Shown: piece by piece, positions 42,053-54,778 of the stretch
How positions within the stretch are numbered: the first letter of the stretch is position 1
How the letters are laid out: each line of letters starts with the position of its first letter
Source: Rosa chinensis
Taxonomy: Eukaryota > Streptophyta > Magnoliopsida > Rosales > Rosaceae
DNA: 64,000 nucleotides
Direction of reading: 5' to 3'
Assembly (NCBI RefSeq): GCF_002994745.2
Contig: NC_037094.1
Span: forward strand, 19,267,001-19,331,000
Program-made: the position numbers and the translations under genes
Notes under the pieces: model-generated
What the model was told of the DNA's origin: nothing
The model's input: the letters and a program-made list of their open reading frames with translations, nothing else
The model's database searches: none

Positions 42053-44640
42053 CTAAGCAAACAACACAACATCACACAAAGTATATCATTATGATGTTCC
42101 ACAACAATGCAAATACACAACATTCAGAATCCAAGTCCATCATTAACCAAGCAAAAACCAAAAAGTTGTAGCTGTAGACATCATGCTTTGCACAACATAT
42201 ATATATAAAAAAATATCTTATCAACAATCCATTTTATATGCTGCCACAAACTTTAAGCATTCAACAAATTTTGATATCAACCCCATTAAATTAACCAAGT
42301 TTAAAGAATCAATTGTAGAGTTGAAATGACTAACCTTATTTTGCAATTAAAAATTTCCAGCAGATTTTTGAGCTCCCTTTCTTTCTCACCCTGCTTGCAA
42401 TCACCAGCAGTTTCCTGCCAAAATGTAGCAAAGTAGGTAAATTAGTACAAAACCTAAGCAAAACATGCGCTTAACTACTACACATTTAAATAACTAGACC
42501 TACTTGGCTAGAAAAAAGTAATAACATTCATCAATATACAAAAAAAATAACTCAAATGATTAATATATAGGAAAATATAGTGTATTAGAAAAACCAAGCA
42601 GTTTATGTGTTTAAAAAATATGAACAAGACCATGATGAACAAAAAAACATATAACCAATCGTATCAGAACAGTGTCTGCCCATATGCCATGAGTATCAAG
42701 AATCTACTATCAACTACAAGCCAAATATGAAACTATATGTATTATATAAGAGAATACACCAACATTTGTTATGGTCCAATTTGCTTAACTATGTTGGAGA
42801 ATGATGTACTGATGTTGTTTGGCTCCATTTTGGGTTCAAACAGATATAGAAAGATAAATCATGCTTTTAGATGATATGACAAAGACATTTGCCCCATTAA
42901 ATCAGGTTTGCAGAAAACCTTGCTTATATGTATTCTAACTCATAAATAAACAAGTCCCTAAATAATGAGGGCCTTAATTATTAATTTTCCTTAATGACAT
43001 AGACAACTACATATTCTATATGGTCCAGCACAATATATGGATCAAAGGTGTGAGCGAATACATAGGGTTCCATAAGTTATTCACTTGAGCTAGTAATTAA
43101 GAGGAAACCTACCACTTCTCAAAACCAGTTGCTGCTCCTTTCAAAACCACTTGGTCAGATAACTCAGTGACAGCAGCAAACAGTATTTTGACCCAACTAT
43201 CCATATTCATGCAACCAGTAAGTGCATATATAATACATAGGGTGGACGTATCCTTATAAAATTCTTATTGTTCAAGCCTTAACCAACCATATGAAAATAG
43301 AACGTACATCACCTAGTAAAGTTACTGTATTTAATCCCAGGCCCAAGGTATCGATCAATACTCCATCTAAGCCTCCAACTCTTGCTGCATCTGAGAAAAT
43401 CTACAAATTGAACAACAATAAAGTATCTTTGTTAGAATTTCAAATAGGAGATCAAAACGACACCTAAAGATGAACTACATTGTCTTGGGTTAGCTTTACC
43501 TTCTCCATCACTTATCAAACCCCACCACAACACACAAACAACAGAATGAAGAATACCCTTTCCTCATCCTCAACAACCAAACAAAGAACATGAATAAACA
43601 AACCCAGAAACCCATCCATAAATTTGGGTCCTCATAATAAAACACTAAGCGCATGCAGTTGACCCCATGATAATTACAAAAAAAAATCAAAACTTGAGAG
43701 AACCCAACGGAAAATAGGACATAATAATCAAAACTCATTTACAGAATCGGAGAGAATCAACAGAAAGAAAGTTTTAGTACCTGAAATCGCATCCAAAGTG
43801 GGAAAAAAATGAAGGCGAGCGAATAATTTGATCTTGCGTATGTGTATTCGCTTCACCAACACGCTCGGCCGGCTTAGTCAGCTCAGAGTTCTAAGTTTTC
43901 GCTCCGGGTTCTGAGTCTTAGCAGATTTCTCCAACAGCTTCGCTCCAAAGGAATCGGGTCGAGCTGAATAAAATCGATGTCAGTTCAATGCCTCAATCCC
44001 GTTCGCGGTCTACCATCACACTCGGAGAGATGAGATTGGTTTGGGAGAGTGACATTTTGGCTAGAGAGTGAGCTAGCTAGGGTTTTGGTTTTGGGTCGTC
44101 TGTTGAGAGTGAGGCGAGTCGAGAAAGGGCTTTGGCCTGTTTCGATCGGGTCTGTCGAGAGAGAGAGAGAAGGTTTCGGTATTTGTGTCAGTCTAGTTAC
44201 TTTAGTTCTTTTTTTTTCCCTCTTTTTTTGCTTAAGTGTTGGGTTTCAACCGGGTTTGTGATGAGGCCCTATCAATTTAGACAAGGACTCACACAACAGA
44301 TTTGTCTAAGAATGTGGTATGAATGCAGCCATCTAAATTTGGGATTAGCTCTTATTAATTTGGCTTCCCTCTTTGAGGAGCTGGAGGAAACATCGTGGTG
44401 GGAAATCTCCCTCCTTTATGTCAATCGTATAAATCAGACCACAGTTTTATTGTTTCTCGTTGTATGATTAGCACCTGTTGGGCAAAATTTTGGACTTTGA
44501 GATGAGATTTGGCACCACTGACATGGTGGGAAAGTTGCCGCTCAATTTTTTTAGGGTCATACAACAGTTCTGTCCTGAAACGTTGTGTGAATTGATTCAT
44601 AATTTCATATCAGACGACAGGTTTTACAAAAACGACGTCC
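42053..44640. other. Interior of CACTA 2, no gene seen
   Basis: AT-rich sequence with short chance ORFs only. It lies upstream of the transposase fragment and should include its promoter and leader. Confidence 0.45.
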
Positions 44641-44712
44641 AAAAAAATAAAAATCTATCAGACGGCAGAAAACTGTAATGTGTCGTCTGATTCAATTTTT
44701 GTAGTAGTGTAG

Positions 44713-45096
44713 GTTTCATTGTAAGATTCCCAATGTATCACAATCTTGTAACCTTTCTTGTAGACTAAGCAATGGATTACTATCCTTAATGAATTGATAC
44801 ACTGCTTCATTAAGTTACTAGTATTGATTTACATGCAGTTTGTATCCATGTTAAACTAGGTTTGACATTTAGCTAATCATCAATTACTTTATGATAATAT
44901 GTGTTAAGTCCATATTTGATCTAACAAGCTATACTTGACTAAATTTCTTTTGGTTAATATAATTTTAAATTTACCAAAATATGGAACTCATTCTCAAGCC
45001 TCAACCAGATATATAGATGCCTACAAAATTGTTGAAGAATCATAGGTGGTAACCAACGAACTAAGTTTTTCACATATATGAGGATCATTTCTTCTA
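44713..45096. other. Right flank of CACTA 2, upstream of PMEI copy B
   Basis: Non-coding. 45003-45054 repeats the segment at 33372-33420. Nothing else recognised. Confidence 0.5.
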
Positions 45097-46249
45097 CAAA
45101 GCTTCGAGGTATCCCCGACTCGTGCAAGATAATCATCGGCAGTGATCGGCTCTCTGCAAATGCATGCACCCGAAATCAAGACCTGCTCCAAAACACTTGC
45201 TCTTATCACCCTCAATGTGATCCTGGAACTCATTAAAAAATCTCATATTGCAGCAAAACGTCTTTTAGAAACTAAAGGTTTGAGCTCTGTGGAGAATACA
45301 GTAATGGATGACTGTGTGAAGGAGCACTGCGCTACCAAGAAGGAGCTCCAAATGTCTAAAGACGAATTGGCTCTCATAGTCGATCATGCTAAATTAGCAG
45401 GATCGACTTTGATGTCTCTATAGCCAAACCTGCATAATATAAATGCCTCCAATTTGGAGTCAAAATCAGTGCATAATAAGTACCACAAAACAAGAACACT
45501 CAAATCCATATACAGAACATAGCCATAAAAAATTCATCTAAACACCCAAAAATTAAGAAGCATAAAAGAACCACCATTTGATATAAACGATACCAAAAAA
45601 TGAAAACACAAAGTATTAAGAAAGAAATAAAGAATGGTAGAACATGGGAGACTGTAATTGGCGAGTATACTTGACATTTGTAAGTAGTAAAATATCTCAG
45701 AGAAGGAGAAGAGAGGAAGCTATATTGATATACAAAATACTTCATTAAGCTAAAAGGGAAGAGAGGAAGAGCCAAAGTGAAGGGGAAAAAAGGAAAAAGC
45801 TACATGGAAAGTATCTGCACATCTTCTACAACATCTCCAAGCAAATATTTTTTCTTTTTTTTGCTGGACTATTACATATCTATCCCTACTTGAAAGTATT
45901 TTTGACTAAATAAGGGTTGCGCTATAGACCATACATCCTTTGCTGTAGCTACATCCTTGCTGCTAATTCCAGGCTGAAAATAAGCAACGTTCAAACATGG
46001 ATTAGTGTTGCATTAACTAACGAGGACAATTGCAAGGATGGCTTTGCTGATCATAACTTGAATGGCCAAGTGGAGATTGATACCGCCAATAACATTAAAA
46101 AACTTGGAAGTATGATAAGTATCGCTTTAAAACACTTATCAACAACTATGCCACAACAACTAAATCTCCCATGCCATAGATTTCGTCTGGCTAGCTATAA
46201 CTTCCTTCAGTTGAATTTGAGGTCTTCATTATCATTATATGAACAATGA
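45097..46249 (+). pseudogene. PMEI-like gene, inhibitor domain (copy B)
   Basis: Two exons: to 45413, then 45973-46249, separated by a 559-bp GT-AG intron (GAT|GTCTCT to TTCCAG|GCTG) that keeps the frame. Exon 1 reads TCSKTLALITLNVILELIKK and DDCVKEHC; exon 2 reads ISNVQTWISVALTNEDNCKD and GF, then SMISIALKHL. These are the conserved helices and cysteines of plant invertase/pectin methylesterase inhibitors. The N-terminal block (45097-45150, KASRYP-like) is shifted out of frame, and no signal peptide or ATG with one is seen. An internal ATG at 45160 could give a shortened protein without export. Probably a pseudogene; related to copy A at 33558. Confidence 0.75.
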
Positions 46250-46314
46250 CAATTTTAAAACCTCTCTCTCTCTCAAATTGCATGAAAACCACTTGCAAGT
46301 TGCAACTACCACAT

Positions 46315-46376
46315 CTAATCAAAGGATATTCCCATAATCACATGAAATCAAAGGATATTCCCATAATCACATGAAA
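46315..46376 (+). repeat. 29-bp direct repeat
   Basis: ATCAAAGGATATTCCCATAA plus TCACATGAA occurs twice in tandem. Confidence 0.85.
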
Positions 46377-46444
46377 ACAAAATACATTTCACCATCGATC
46401 TATTAAAATTTTGGTTCAATTCAGATAAATTTAGTTTCATAAAT

Positions 46445-46850
46445 TATATATATATATATATAGGCCCGTTCTGAGGCGAACGTCCGCAGTGCTGCAAAAG
46501 TACGAACGTCCATGCTTTCTCAGCCGTCAGGAGTTGACGACGGCTCGGCTCTTGCTGGACGGAGGCCAGGGGCATCCTGGACGGCTTTACCATAAAGATG
46601 AATGCCAAGGAGATCGAGGTTGAAGTTTCTAGGTACGTAGCGACCTCACCCGAAACTTCAAGCCCGATCAAGGTGGACTGCAAACTAGTAGCCGGCGAGT
46701 TACCGGCAAGAAGAAGCTCAAGATCGAGGCCTGGCCTCCGTCTGACAAGAGCTGCGTCGCCGTTAGCGCTTGATAGCTGAGAAAGCATAGACGTCCGCAC
46801 TTTTACGGAACTGCGGACATCCGCTTCTGATCCTTTATATATATATATAT
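46445..46850. mobile_element. MITE-like element with long inverted ends
   Basis: Both ends start in a TA repeat. The left arm reads CGTCCGCAGTGCTGCAAAAG and CATGCTTTCTCAGC; the inverse of the right arm reads TGTCCGCAGTTCCGTAAAAG and TATGCTTTCTCAGC. The arms are about 75 bp and imperfect. The 230-bp core is GC-rich, with a 60-codon ORF (46598-46780) of no recognised family. No transposase is present. The TA-rich edges hide any target duplication. Confidence 0.75.
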
Positions 46851-48238
46851 GCGCGCGCTACCTAATGGAAAGTGGTAAAGCTAATTCAAGCTCTATGGCC
46901 CGTCTAGCTAGTAAAACAAAAATAAACACACACACACACAAAAAGAATACAAAACCTTATTCCGAATACAAGTTGCAAACAAATTATATTGACAAAAAAA
47001 AAACAAATTAGAACTCTCTAAGCGGCAATCCTTTTTTAATACCCTAGAGGGCGCCATCATCTTAGCTGATACCTGTCCTGCTTCGCCTCAGCGTTGACCT
47101 AGCCGGCGCACAATCGGTGCGGCCGGATGGGTAGTTTGCTTATAGGGCGTATCCCACAGGCTCGGTGGCTGGTATTGGACGGGTGCATCTTCCCCCTTTT
47201 AGGCTGAAGGGTGGTGCAAAGTCACGACGACGGGCTGGGGCTGGAGTAGAAAGGGCTCTTTGCTGGGTTGAAGTGGTGTCTACTGGATGAGGTCAGAGGT
47301 TGGCGAGCCGGATCTGGTGGCTGGTTAAAGTAAGGGTTGGTTCAATGGCTTGAAGGATTGGCTGAGGGCTTTTGGATGTTTTGCTTCGGATCCTTGTGCA
47401 GAGATCCTTTGGGTTGGTGTTTGGGTGTACTAAGACGACCGGAGTCATCCGCCGGTGGTCGATTGGTGACGGGGAAGTGCTGGTGGCTTGACGCAGGTTT
47501 GAAGGTGGAGAGATGCAGTTGCCGAATTGGCCCGCGGGGGAGGGCTAGAAACGGTCCATATGCCAGCTTGGTCTATTGGGTCTGGATACTGCGTGATGAC
47601 CCGTTTGCTCCTTTGGGCAAGTTGGGTCAATACTTAGTTATTTTATTTCTAATAATTCCCTTTTTGTATCGGGATCTATGCTTGTTAGTTTTAGTAAGCG
47701 TCAATATATGAGTCTTAGTTATTTTGCCACTATGTTGTGATGTTAGCAACTTAGCATAGTTTATAGGCTTACTTTTTAAAGTGAACATGGAACTGTTGAA
47801 TAAGTGGACCTAGTCTATATGTATCACTGTGGCACCTCTAGAAATTTTTTATCTACCCCAAAACGGTAGAGAAAGGATATATGATAGCCAATTTCGGATT
47901 TAGATGAATAGAAAACTATTAGATGAATGGTATACACCTGATTTGGGTTGATTCAAAAATAAATAAATTATATTGACAGTTAAAATAGGGGGAATGGGAG
48001 TAGATTAATTATGAAAAGTCTGTTTGAAATGTAGTATAATATTTTGATAAGTTGAATTTATGAATAAATTTAGACACAAAATTCGACCAAAATAAAGTGA
48101 GATACCCCTAGAATAGTAGAATGTCAATTCATACATTCCCAGTTATTTTTCTTATCATAGCTAAATTTATCCAAGTGTAATGGATAATTGTACAATCAAT
48201 TCATGCTGCGAGTTTACAGTGAAGTGAAGGGAATTTAA
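46851..48238. other. Region between the MITE and the P450 gene
   Basis: 47030-47720 is clearly richer in G and C than its surroundings and gives a 124-codon + strand ORF (47337-47711) with no family I recognise; it may be the 3' part of an old non-LTR element. The rest is AT-rich and includes the P450 3' flank. Confidence 0.35.
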
Positions 48239-50246
48239 CTAAGCATAGAGCTCCAATTTAGTTAACCTGAGCGTTGGTATAGCAATCAATGGAGTCACCT
48301 TCTTAGTCACAAACCCGAATTTGTCCGAAAGGTCAACCTCTGTATCCTCAGGCAACCTCCATTCGAATGAGTGCAAGAATGAAGCCAACAAATAGATTAA
48401 CATCCTCTCTGCTAAGGGAATCCCAGCACAGATTCTTCTCCCAGAACCAAATGGAAGATACTGAAACTTATTGCCCAAGTAATCAAAGCTGTTGTTGGGG
48501 TCGGTGTTTAGGAACCTCCCAGGTCTAAATTCCAAGGGATTGTCCCAAACGCTAGGGTTTCTATGAATGGACCAAACATTCAGAAAAACCCTGGAACCTT
48601 TAGGAATGTGATAGCCACCAACGGTGGTGGATTGGCTTGGACAGCGCGGTGGTAGAAGGCTCCCGGCTGGGTGCAATCGGGAGGTTTCTTTAATGACAGC
48701 ATCTAAATAGTGCAATTTCGGCAAATGAAAGTCTTCAACTAAGTGGTCCATCCCCACAATTTCTGTTAGTTCTTCTTGGACTTTTCTCATTTCATCTGGA
48801 TGCTGCAAAAGCTCAGACATTACCCATTCTACTGTTATAGCTGTGGTGTCGGTTCCTCCCACCACAATGTCCTGTGGAATTTTGTAAATACGAGTGCACA
48901 TGAGTTTAATTAGTGAACTAGAAACAAAAACCTCATCGGCATTTTCAGAGTATTGAGGGAAAAAAAGTTTCATATCATGTAAGCGCATAAGTGAAGAATT
49001 AATTTAAGTATTAGAAGTGTGAAAATCGTTTAATTAAAGTCTTTTTTTTGTTATAGATTTAACTTTAGTGATTTTTTAAGTAGCAGATCGAATGAAACTT
49101 CCAATTGTTTTTCTACGTAGAATTTTATTTTTTTATTTTTAAATACTCGATATGCTCCTAACAAAATTGCTTCCATCAATAGGTGTTCCTCAAGAAAACA
49201 TACCAAACTGTTCCTCAAGTTATATGAAACTAAAAGCAACAAAAAGAAAAAGAAAATATGTAACCAGAAGCAATTTGTAGATAACGCACCATGAGCAAGG
49301 CCTTCATTTGTTGTATGGTAAGCGTTGTTGCACTATCTTGATGATTATTATTCTCCAAGAGGAACTGCAGAAAGCCCTTCTCTTCATGGTTTTGTGGCAC
49401 TCGCTCATTTTGAGCCTTATTGATCTGCGCTTCTATGGCCGAATCGAAAATTTTTTCCGTTACTGACAGAAGCTTCTTTGCTTGACTCCCAATTCCCTGT
49501 ATATCAAACCTAGCAAGCGCAGGGAAAAAGTCTGAGACGTTTGGTTTCTCAAGTAACTCGATCATTTCTTCCACCACCTTTCTAAACTCGGATCCAGCAT
49601 CAGATTTCTTCTCTCCTTGTAGAGTCCCACCCCATAACATGCGCATGGTTGTGTTGATGGTTGTGGAAAATGCACACTGCCCCAAATCAATTGGGGTCCC
49701 AATTTTTTCACTAAAAATGTGACTAATTGACTTCACAACCTCTTCCTTTCTCAGAGCATAGCATCCGTCAAGGTTGGTTTTGCTTAGCATTTGACTCACG
49801 AGCACCTTGCGCATCCTCCTCCAATCTGGACCATAGGTTCCAAAGACTATATCAGATCCTCCATATGAGAGAATTCGTGCTGCGACTGTAAGGTCTCGGT
49901 AGGCAAATATTGTGTCTTGGTCACGAACCACTTCTTTCACAAGCGACGGTGAGCTGACCACAATGGCCAATTTGGTACCGAGTTGGAGCTTGTAAATCGG
50001 GCCATAAACCCTTGACAAGTCTGTGAACTGGTGGTGAAGGTTGGTACCTAGAAATGGAAGGTAACCGAGTAGTGGAACACCATTTGGGCCTGGCGGCAAT
50101 GGAGCTTGTTCCGGGTTCCTCGAGTGCTTATTCCAAGTCCGGAGGAACCAGAAACTGATAGCTGCCATGATGATTAGGAAGATGGTGACAGCTTCTTTGA
50201 GATTTTCATGTTTCTCACTGCTAGCATCCCACATTGATGACCTCAT
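48239..50246 (-). CDS. Cytochrome P450, CYP706-like
   Basis: Two exons, 50246-49290 and 48871-48239, joined by a 418-bp GT-AG intron; 529 residues, a normal length. I start at ATG 50246 because the codon at 50255 is TTG. Features: membrane anchor about residues 20-35, proline hinge PLPPGP (49-54), I-helix GGTDTT (324-329), K-helix ETSR (381-384), FRPGRF, and the haem loop FGSGRRICAG with ligand Cys467. The sequence around the haem loop (CAGIPLAERMLIYLLASFLH) and the intron position before the I-helix fit the CYP706 family of plant ER monooxygenases. Some CYP706 enzymes oxidise terpenes; the substrate here cannot be read from sequence. No defect seen, so this is the best candidate for a working host gene in the window. 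Confidence 0.92.
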
Positions 50247-50312
50247 ATGGCACAACTGTTGGTACCAAGCAGGTTAGAGAATGAAGTTGGAGATTTTCGT
50301 TGGCTTCTTCGG

Positions 50313-50326
50313 TCAATTTATAAGAA
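50313..50326 (-). promoter_or_regulatory. Candidate TATA box of the P450 gene
   Basis: Minus strand TTCTTATAAATTGA, about 70 bp upstream of the chosen ATG, gives a plausible short leader. Confidence 0.5.
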
Positions 50327-51193
50327 CCCACAGGGTTGACTGATTCGCCGTTAAGTATATAACAATACACAATTGTGAAGGCAACCTTTTCTGTCTTCAT
50401 TATGTAATGATGTTCATTTGTATACAAAGTGCATCTGATTAAGTGACCTAGATTGATTTTCAGCCCACTCACTATGAATTCAAGGTTCATCCCGTGACAG
50501 AATCTATACGTTTTCACATTCTCTCACTCAAAAAAATAAAATGCTCAAAAAAATAAAATGAAAAACAAGAAGGAAAAAAACAAAGAAGCCAAAAAAAGAA
50601 GAAGTCAACTCTCAGATTCTCCTTCAATAACATGTTCCAGACACAAAACAGAAAAGATATTAAAACTGCATGTTCTGATGAGAGTAACCCATCCTTGGCA
50701 TTATCATGAGCAACGTGGCTCATTTATAACTCTGCCCAGGACCACAGCATATGAGTCACCAGAGTTGATATTTTGTAATCCTTATCATGACAGCTAGCTC
50801 TATCTTGTCTATTTGTTATTTCAATTGCTTATGTTCTGTGGACCAAGCCATTTTCATTGGCATCGAAGAAATTAATGAAGTAGAGTATTAAATTCCTTTC
50901 CCGGCCTTTTCATTTTCTCTGTTCATCTGTTCTTTCTGCAAATTGCATCCCATCATGTTCCCACGGCGTTCAATTCTCCTAGTTGATTACCGGAATTGAA
51001 ACCACAATGTTAAAAAGGAATTTTAAGTGCTCAATTGTTTCAGGAGTGTGCTTATTTTTTGAGCTAATATTACATTAGGTTCAAAACTAATTTTTCAAAT
51101 TTCAAGTGATGCTAAACTGACCACATTTAAATCAATGATGCAATCACTAATACTAGCCTTACTCCACTCCACACATGCTCTTCATGTGTAAGT

Positions 51194-51224
<31 letters not shown>

Positions 51225-51854
51225 CAGAAAATAAAAAAGAAAAGATAATGGAAGAAAACGGTTATTGCAGAGAGAAGTTAGTGGGAGAGAAAAGTGGGTT
51301 GTGAGATTTATTTTGTTTATTTTTATTAATAAAAATATAATTTGTAATTATCGTAATAGCCCTTGTGATTTAATTAATTCTCAAAGTATTTTAATCTCTT
51401 AAAAATAGTATAGATGACTGACAGTTAAAAATGGATCTAAATCATCTTTATTCCTCTTTAATTAGCATTGCCGGAATTTTAAATGCATTTCACATTAGGT
51501 GTATATACATATATGGGATACCTAAATGTGTTCTACGCCTTATCATTATTCAACTTGCAAATAGGATAACACTAGCAATGTTGCCCGCGCTTTGCTGCGG
51601 GGTTTGGAGCTAATTCTCCCGTACGATGGTGCGGGTTTTTTTTTTTTTAGGATGATAATTTTGAGCAAATATATAGTTCAAGATTAAACTAAAATCAACC
51701 ACTACATAATGGAACAATTACTTGCTTGGACCTAAAACTGAGAGCATAGCTTGTATACATAAAAATATGATGTACATCATATTACAATTGAGCAAGTAGA
51801 GAGAGATTTCATGGACTGCAGCTTTAAGAAAATCAATGAACCCCATCATATTTT
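50327..51854. other. Upstream region of the P450 gene
   Basis: AT-rich, non-coding, with a run of about 29 T at 51196-51224. No gene seen. Confidence 0.5.
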
Positions 51855-54778
51855 TCAGTGTTCAACCCCTTCGGTCTCCATATCCTTGTAAGTTATTGCT
51901 ATGTCCATCTACAATAAAAGAGTAAGTATGAGTAGTTAGTTTTTTTGTATCAGATTCAATATATTAACTTGAATGGTAACTTTTTTTTAACATTTTCAAT
52001 TATACTTATGTCCTTGTTAGATGTCTTTGTTAGATAAATACTTGCCATGATTACAAAGGCTAAAATCAAAATTTAGCTTTAACAAAGATAAACAACATTC
52101 TTTATGCGTCATTAATCCTAGAAGCAGAATTCACAACTTCTGTATCTACAGTTATGAATGAAAGGTGCACATGAGATGCAGTAAATTTATAGTTGTGCTG
52201 GATCAGGTCCATACGTTTTTAAAATTAGCGGTCAAGTACATCATTTAATGGGATCTATATTATCTTCTAATGTGACTCATATAGGATGCAGTAAAAAAAA
52301 TTAGTTCCAAGAATTGAAAATTTTTGTGGAGAGAGTAAGAATTTGATTCAAAAACAACTTTTTTCGTTGAATTTTTTAATATGAAGAGTGGAATTAATAA
52401 CTATTCACTAAGCAGTTGAAATATATGCTTATAAGCAGATCAAGTGTAACATACCTTTGAAATATATGCTTATAACCATACTACCATAACAAATAACAAC
52501 AATACATTCAAATTGTCAACAAAAAGCACACAACAAACCCTCCACTGAAACAATATTCCCCAAGATAACATAGAAACCAAACAACAAAGGTATAGCAGGC
52601 TTTCAGATTTAAGAAGACTTGCAAATGTAAATTGTCATCACTGCATACATTTACATTCCAAGCTACAAAATAAGAATGTAAAATCAAAACTGGATCACCC
52701 AAATCAGTCGTAGGTTTGCATTTCACTTTCTGTATCTAAAAACTACAAATAAATGAAGAGATTTTGATTTATACCTGGAGTACTGTATTTATCACCATCT
52801 ATAAGTTGACTTTCATTCTCACATTCATTAGATCCTTCAGTAATGCTTGGACAAAACACTGTAATGAAAAGTGAAACAATATGAATGAACTTATCTTTCC
52901 ACATAAACATACACGCATAAATATCAATTTTTAACAAAGTTATACTTACTTCTTTTCAATCTCTTTGATCTAACATGACTGGATTCAGTTTTTCCTTCAT
53001 CAACTTTCTCACCAGTAGATTGTTTTAAGAACTTTTTTCTTCCTCTCTTGGTATTCTTAGCTGCCATATTTGTGACTGCACATAAAATCAAATAAACATT
53101 TTAAACTTCCATGCTCACGCATAATAATCTAGCATTGAACTTCAACATAAACCCTCCATATTGTTAAAATAACTTATTCACAACCAATTATAGCCAAGTA
53201 AATAAATGCAAACTCTCTGATTGAAATGTAAAAAAAATGAATGAATTAGTTCAGTTCATACAGTTGAATGAATGAAGAAAGGAAAATTTTCTTTCAATAT
53301 GCTCATATTATGTGAGTGATTTGATTAAAAACTTGTTTAAACAAAGGACTGCAAAGAAGTAAACAAAGTAAAAATATATAATTAAGAATCTTTACTACCA
53401 TCAGTTGGGAGGTGTTGGAAAGAATTATTTTCATTTAATTCCACCAATGAATCTGCAAGTAAAACAGGGCAAAAAACTAAAGTTAAATTAACATTCTTGT
53501 TACACAGAAAATGTTAAATTAATATATAATAATCAATCAAATAACCACTCATCCAAAATCAACAATACGTATGATACACTTATAATATGTTTCTGTTTAG
53601 TACTTCCAGTTTTTACTCTGTATCCCTAGCTAGTCTACAGAAAACTATATTCAAGTCAAACAATTACCATTTATATTTTTTACACAGAAAGCCAGAAACT
53701 AAGAACCTAAAACAAACACCGAATCAAGCAAAGCCCACTCATAGAATACACGTTCACAATTACAGCTTTTTAGACGCATTAATTTTTTTCAATTACTGTG
53801 TATCAAGTGTTTAAAATCAATCCTTTCACACCTGCAACATGTATAATGGGAATGATACATGAACATAAAAAAATTACTCACAAAAAAAAAAAAAAAAAAG
53901 AATCGCAAACATAATTGAATACATAACAAAAGAATTCATGTCTCTGAGCAAATCATTTTTAAAAATTTGACAAAGCAAAGGAAATGTATAATAGGAATCA
54001 TACATAAACCACAAATTACTAATTCAGTATTCTAAATAAACACCTACAACAAATTGAAACTTACATCAAGAACAACAGAAGTACACAAAGAAGAAATAAA
54101 ATTTAAAAGTATTGATAACAAATCTTTATCAGTAACTTCATCAAACAATCTCTGGATACCAAGCCTCCACTAATCTCTAAACCAAAGAATTACAGAAATA
54201 ATCAAGCAAGTCTTAAACTCTCATCGATAAAGAGAAAATGCAGACCAACAACACAAAAACTTAAAATTGTGATTTCTGACCCTCTAAACTTTATTCTATG
54301 GCAGCCATTAAGCTCAATCCAATTTGAACAAATTAGTTTACCAATACTAACTCAAAAACTAACAGTAACGAATACCCACGCCAGATACAAAGTAGCCGGT
54401 AAAGCTTCCATCTTTACCTAAATAAATCAAACATCCAGCCATAAACAAAACTTCATTATACCTTGAGTGACATTTTGATCATCATCTCCTGATTGCATTT
54501 CATTCTAACATTCATTAGATCCTCCAACAATTTCTGGATGAAACACTGTAACCAACAATGAAACAATATGAATTAATTTACATTGCACATACACAATTAT
54601 TTTTCTTTACAGCACTTAAAAATGTCAATGTTTAAGAAAGCATAAAAGCTATACTCACTTATTTTCAATCTATTTGATTTGACACAACTAAATTTAGATT
54701 CTCCTTGATCAACTCGGTCACTTGTGGATTGTTCCAAGAACCTCTTTATCCCTCTCTTGGCATTCTCAGCTGCCATCT
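51855..54778 (-). CDS. Unrecognised gene of small exons, lysine-rich; one exon pair duplicated
   Basis: Minus-strand stretches with good splice borders: 54778-54659 (MAAENAKRGIKRFLEQST), 54545-54462, 53455-53397 (SLVELNENNSFQHLPTDG), 53075-52950 (MAAKNTKRGRKKFLKQST), 52858-52775 (SNECENESQLIDGDKYS), and a possible last exon 51884-51855 ending in TGA. The pair 54778-54659/54545-54462 is clearly a duplicate of 53075-52950/52858-52775. The 54545 copy has an in-frame TAG after SNEC; the other copy is open. The basic KRGRKKF stretch followed by acidic segments suggests a nuclear protein. I do not recognise the family. Whether all pieces form one gene is uncertain. Confidence 0.5.

Larger units (their letters stand above)
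34065..44709 (-). mobile_element. CACTA transposon 2, 10,645 bp
   Basis: The left end is CACTAGTACAAAAATTGAAT at 34065; the right end is the inverse of CACTACTACAAAAATTGAAT, ending at 44709. There is one mismatch in this stretch, and ATCAGACGAC follows on both sides. The 3-bp duplication TAG flanks it (34062-34064, 44710-44712). Its genes read on the minus strand: a TNP2 transposase fragment (42052-41285), then a C48 protease gene (41185-40212). The non-autonomous LTR element 34640-40096 is a later insertion, so the CACTA itself is about 5.2 kb. It shares the ATCAGACGAC subterminal motif with CACTA 1. Confidence 0.93.

Noticed and set aside
33558..46249. One PMEI gene split by CACTA 2
   Set aside because: Both sides share the upstream segment (33372 and 45003) and the KASRYP-like block, so they are duplicates, not halves of one gene.
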